From assembly GCF_025685655.1 (NCBI RefSeq), contig NZ_JAGSYG010000002.1:620001-684000 (forward strand): a stretch of DNA of 64,000 bases. Reading direction: 5' to 3'. Of this stretch, positions 61,529-64,000 are shown piece by piece; position 1 is the first letter of the stretch; every line of letters starts with the position of its first letter. The stretch is from Acidicapsa ligni. Lineage in GTDB: Bacteria; Acidobacteriota; Terriglobia; Terriglobales; Acidobacteriaceae. The position numbers and the translations under genes were made by a program. Under the pieces are notes generated by a model, which was given only the letters and a program-made list of their open reading frames with translations, made no database searches and had not been told where the DNA came from.

Positions 61529-62803
61529 CTATCGCTTCCAATCGCTCCGGGCACACAGCCGGCGCAAAAACAATCCGCCAATTTTTAGCGCCGCCTCAAC
61601 ATCCGCCTCGAGAACGGTTTCGTCGGGATGATGACTGACCCCACCCGGGGAGCGCAAAAAGAGCATGGCAGTCGGTAGACGCGTGGCCATCACCATTGCG
61701 TCGTGGCCCGCGCCGCTGGTCATGTGCCGCTCTGCAAATCCGGCAGCCGCAACAGATTCCGCCAGCAATGCCGTCATCTCCTCGTCCATCGGAACCGCGA
61801 CCTGCTCCAGCAGACGGCGAGCCTCGCATCGCACTCCGCGCCTGGCCGCGATCGCTTCGGCCTGCCGGGTCAACGTGTCGATGGCCTCCTCGCGAACGAA
61901 ATCCCGGGCGTGGCGAAGATCGAGGCTCACGCGCACATTGGCGGCGATCACGTTTCCGGCATTGGGCTGCGCAACGATCCTGCCCACGGTCGCGACCAAC
62001 CCGTCCGTCTTGTTGGCCAACGCCTCGACGGCCAGAATCCATTCGGCCGCAGTGGTCATGGCATCCTGCCGCAAATGCATCGGAGTCGTTCCGGCATGGT
62101 TGGCACGCCCCTGAAAACTGAATTTGCAGCGCGTCTGCCCCACAATGGCGGTGACGACAGCGACGGACAGCCCTTCGGCCTCAAGCACCGGGCCCTGCTC
62201 AATGTGAATTTCAAAAAAGCCAATCGCATCTTCGCCCACGATTGCCTCCTCGATTGCGCCAATGCCCGGCCCTGAATTGAGCGCTAAGTTCAATCCTGAG
62301 TTGAGTCCAAAGTTGGCAATGGCCTGCCCCACCGAGATGCCCTCGGCATCCGTGAGCGCCAGCAGAGCAGGATCGAAGCGACCGGCCATCGCCCGGCTAC
62401 CGAGAAATGGAACACCGAATCGCACACCCTCTTCCTCTGAAAACGCTACGACCTCAATCGCCAGAGGCAGGGAACTCGCCCGAGCCTCAGCCGCGAGGTG
62501 CAAGGCCAGAACAACCCCAAGCACACCATCAAACGCCCCGGCATCGGGAACAGTATCGATATGCGAACCAATCACCAGGCGCTTTTGCATAGACGCGTCC
62601 GATTGAAGGCAGCCGCGCAGGTTGCCGACCGCGTCGATGGAAACCGCCATGCCCAGCTCTTCCATACGCCTGCGAAGATAGGCATGAACCTGGGCGACGG
62701 GCGGAGTCAGAAACCGCCGGGTCGTGCGCCCCGGTTCTTCGGTCATGGTTGCAAGCAACTGGCATTCGGCAAGGACTGCGGCGGCCCTCGTTCGATCACT
62801 CAT
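61529..62803 (-). CDS. allC: Allantoate amidohydrolase
   Basis: 424 residues from the ATG at 62803, which overlaps the allB stop (ATGA). M20 motifs: GSHIDTVPDAGAFDGVLGV, AFSEEEGVRFGVPFLGSRAM, FEIHIEQGPVLEAEGL, GRANHAGTTPMHLRQDA and GAGHDAMVMA, with GGVSHHPDE at the C-terminus. The family uses Mn to hydrolyse allantoate to ureidoglycine, CO2 and ammonia. An insert with LNSGLNLALNSG near 190-200 comes from an imperfect repeat at 62271-62314. Second gene of the allantoin operon; allE follows after 29 bases. Confidence 0.88.
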   Translation of the reverse strand: MSDRTRAAAVLAECQLLATMTEEPGRTTRRFLTPPVAQVHAYLRRRMEELGMAVSIDAVGNLRGCLQSDASMQKRLVIGSHIDTVPDAGAFDGVLGVVLALHLAAEARASSLPLAIEVVAFSEEEGVRFGVPFLGSRAMAGRFDPALLALTDAEGISVGQAIANFGLNSGLNLALNSGPGIGAIEEAIVGEDAIGFFEIHIEQGPVLEAEGLSVAVVTAIVGQTRCKFSFQGRANHAGTTPMHLRQDAMTTAAEWILAVEALANKTDGLVATVGRIVAQPNAGNVIAANVRVSLDLRHARDFVREEAIDTLTRQAEAIAARRGVRCEARRLLEQVAVPMDEEMTALLAESVAAAGFAERHMTSGAGHDAMVMATRLPTAMLFLRSPGGVSHHPDETVLEADVEAALKIGGLFLRRLCARSDWKR

Positions 62804-64000
62804 GCATTTCGCCGCAATTCGCGTCCTCGCGGCACCGGGTCCATGACGGCATCGGAACCGCGCCCCCAGAAAATGCATTCGCCACGGAGATAGGTTTCAA
62901 GCACACGTCCGCGAAGTTGCGCTCCAAGATAAGGCGAAAGCTTATGCCGGAAGCGAAGATCCTGCTCCGTCACAGTCCACTCTTCATCCGGATCGAAGAT
63001 CACGACATCGGCGTCATATCCAATAGCGAGGGCGCCTTTTTGTCCTTGCCTGCCCTCAACTCCAGCTACACCAGCCAGCCCCGCCAGGCGTGCCGGTTCC
63101 TGGGCCAGCCATTTGGAGAGCAATTCCAGATCCCTGGCTTCCAGATCTTTGGATTCCAGATCTCTGCCACGGTGCTTCAGGCCGGTCCACACAATCGGCA
63201 GCGCCAGCCCAAGGCTCGCGATTCCGCCCCAGGCCTCATCGAAACGCCCGGTTTCCTTCTGTTTCAACTCGGGTTCACATGGGGAGTGGTCGGTAGCAAT
63301 CATGTCGATCACGCCCTCGCGCAATCCGTTCCAGAGAGCGTCGCGGTTTGCCGCGCTGCGAATCGGCGGCGCACACTTGTACTCCGTCGCTCCATCGGGA
63401 ATCTCTTCCGAGGCAAACCATAGATATTGCGGGCAGGTCTCGACAGTAATCTTCAGCCCGGCAGCGCGAGCCTTTTTCAGAATGGGCAACGCCTGAGCAC
63501 TCGATAGATGCACCACATGCAGCGGCGTGTCGAAGACGACGGCCAGTGCAATCAGCATCTCGATCGCTTCCAACTCCGCCTCATCCGGCCTGGAGGCGAG
63601 ATAGGTGGCATATTTTCGCCAGTCGCGCTGCTCGGAGTTGAGAAGCGCCGTCGCCTGTTCGACAGGCCCGGCCAGCTCCGCATGCGCCAGCAACGGCAGT
63701 CCGGAACCGTGCAGCTTGTCGAGAGCTACGCGTAGCTGCGGTTCATCGACCCAGGCAAAATCGTCAATGCCGGATGGCACCAGGAAGCATTTAAATCCCG
63801 CAACGCCTGCCTCGGCCAGCGGAAGCAACTGCTCCTCATTGCCGCCGATGCCCCCGTTGCCGACGATTCCACCCCAGGCTACCCAATCAACCCAGGCTTT
63901 TCCTTCGGCAGCTTTTCGCTTGGCTTCGAGTGCATCCGGTGACAGAGTTCCCGGTACGGAGTTAAGCGGCATATCCACAAGCGTAGTTACACCGCCTGCG
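62800..64000 (-). CDS. allB: Allantoinase (5' end outside window)
   Basis: About 400 residues visible; the frame stays open to the window edge and the first residues read AGGVTTLVDMPLNS, an internal AllB motif, so roughly 50 N-terminal residues are missing. Metal-site features: AGVAGFKCFLVPSG (carboxylated Lys), LLAHAEL, LHVVHLSSAQALP and DMIATDHSPCEPE (Asp). It hydrolyses the hydantoin ring of allantoin to allantoate. First visible gene of the operon allB-allC-allE-hydrolase. Three 15-base tandem units (63124-63168) encode a surface insert of (R/K)DLE(S/A) repeats. Confidence 0.93.
   Translation of the reverse strand, partial: AGGVTTLVDMPLNSVPGTLSPDALEAKRKAAEGKAWVDWVAWGGIVGNGGIGGNEEQLLPLAEAGVAGFKCFLVPSGIDDFAWVDEPQLRVALDKLHGSGLPLLAHAELAGPVEQATALLNSEQRDWRKYATYLASRPDEAELEAIEMLIALAVVFDTPLHVVHLSSAQALPILKKARAAGLKITVETCPQYLWFASEEIPDGATEYKCAPPIRSAANRDALWNGLREGVIDMIATDHSPCEPELKQKETGRFDEAWGGIASLGLALPIVWTGLKHRGRDLESKDLEARDLELLSKWLAQEPARLAGLAGVAGVEGRQGQKGALAIGYDADVVIFDPDEEWTVTEQDLRFRHKLSPYLGAQLRGRVLETYLRGECIFWGRGSDAVMDPVPRGRELRRNA

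Noticed and set aside
1..64000. tRNA, rRNA, CRISPR arrays, prophage or transposase genes
   Set aside because: Intergenic regions were read for tRNA arms, direct repeats with regular spacers and transposase or integrase motifs; none was found.

Overview
The window reads as chromosomal DNA of a diderm, fairly GC-rich, heterotrophic bacterium. The best guess is an acidobacterium of the Terriglobia (Granulicella/Edaphobacter/Terriglobus type). This is inferred from the gene set: lipid A synthesis (lpxB), a TonB receptor with an N-terminal carboxypeptidase-regulatory-like domain, a BamA/TamA-like plus TamB operon, GH29 fucosidase, a DUF1080 protein, YXWGXW-repeat proteins and several ECF sigma/zinc anti-sigma pairs. 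No rRNA, tRNA, CRISPR array, prophage or intact insertion sequence was seen. Both edges cut genes: a deoxyhypusine-synthase-like gene on the left and allantoinase on the right.

Layout. 1-10.4 kb is all on the minus strand: DHS-like protein, aldo/keto reductase, a tightly overlapped kinase-pnuC-AlkA operon, an M1-peptidase-like protein whose zinc/catalytic motif is degraded, lpxB and an MsbA-like ABC exporter. 10.7-12.9 kb is a three-gene ECF sigma/anti-sigma operon. 13-17 kb holds an XRE regulator, hemW, threonine aldolase and two tandemly duplicated small secreted proteins. 17.4-23.9 kb is a mix of housekeeping and saccharolytic genes (WYL regulator, VOC protein, polyprenyl-phosphate-type glycosyltransferase, fucosidase, ICMT-like protein, quinone reductase, aquaporin). 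24-28 kb has a TonB receptor beside a Cys/His-rich secreted protein, then homoserine dehydrogenase. 28.3-30.3 kb is a LacI regulator, a good operator palindrome and a DUF1080 protein. 31-40 kb includes cyaY, a metallophosphoesterase, a ParDE-type toxin-antitoxin pair whose toxin seems to start at ATT, ssb, heme O synthase with DUF420, and an ECF sigma/anti-sigma/aroK operon. 40.5-49 kb is a translationally coupled envelope operon: BamA/TamA-like barrel, a SurA-like chaperone without the isomerase domain, and TamB. 50-59 kb has an ABC-2 exporter, a SpoIIE-type phosphatase receptor, a UbiA/MqnP prenyltransferase, pheA and lon. 59.4-64 kb is an allantoin-to-glyoxylate operon (allB-allC-allE-second M20 hydrolase).

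The least explained structure is a dispersed tripartite intergenic repeat, present four times: an AAGCCC-like tract, a period-6 TTGCNN tract and a conserved palindromic core. On one strand the core folds into a cUUCGg-capped hairpin. Three of the four copies lie just downstream of a gene with that hairpin in the sense direction. A second signal is a change from C-rich to G-rich on the + strand near 15.2 kb, regardless of gene orientation, close to two 16-bp sites that closely resemble ParB-binding parS sites (13379 and 14828).
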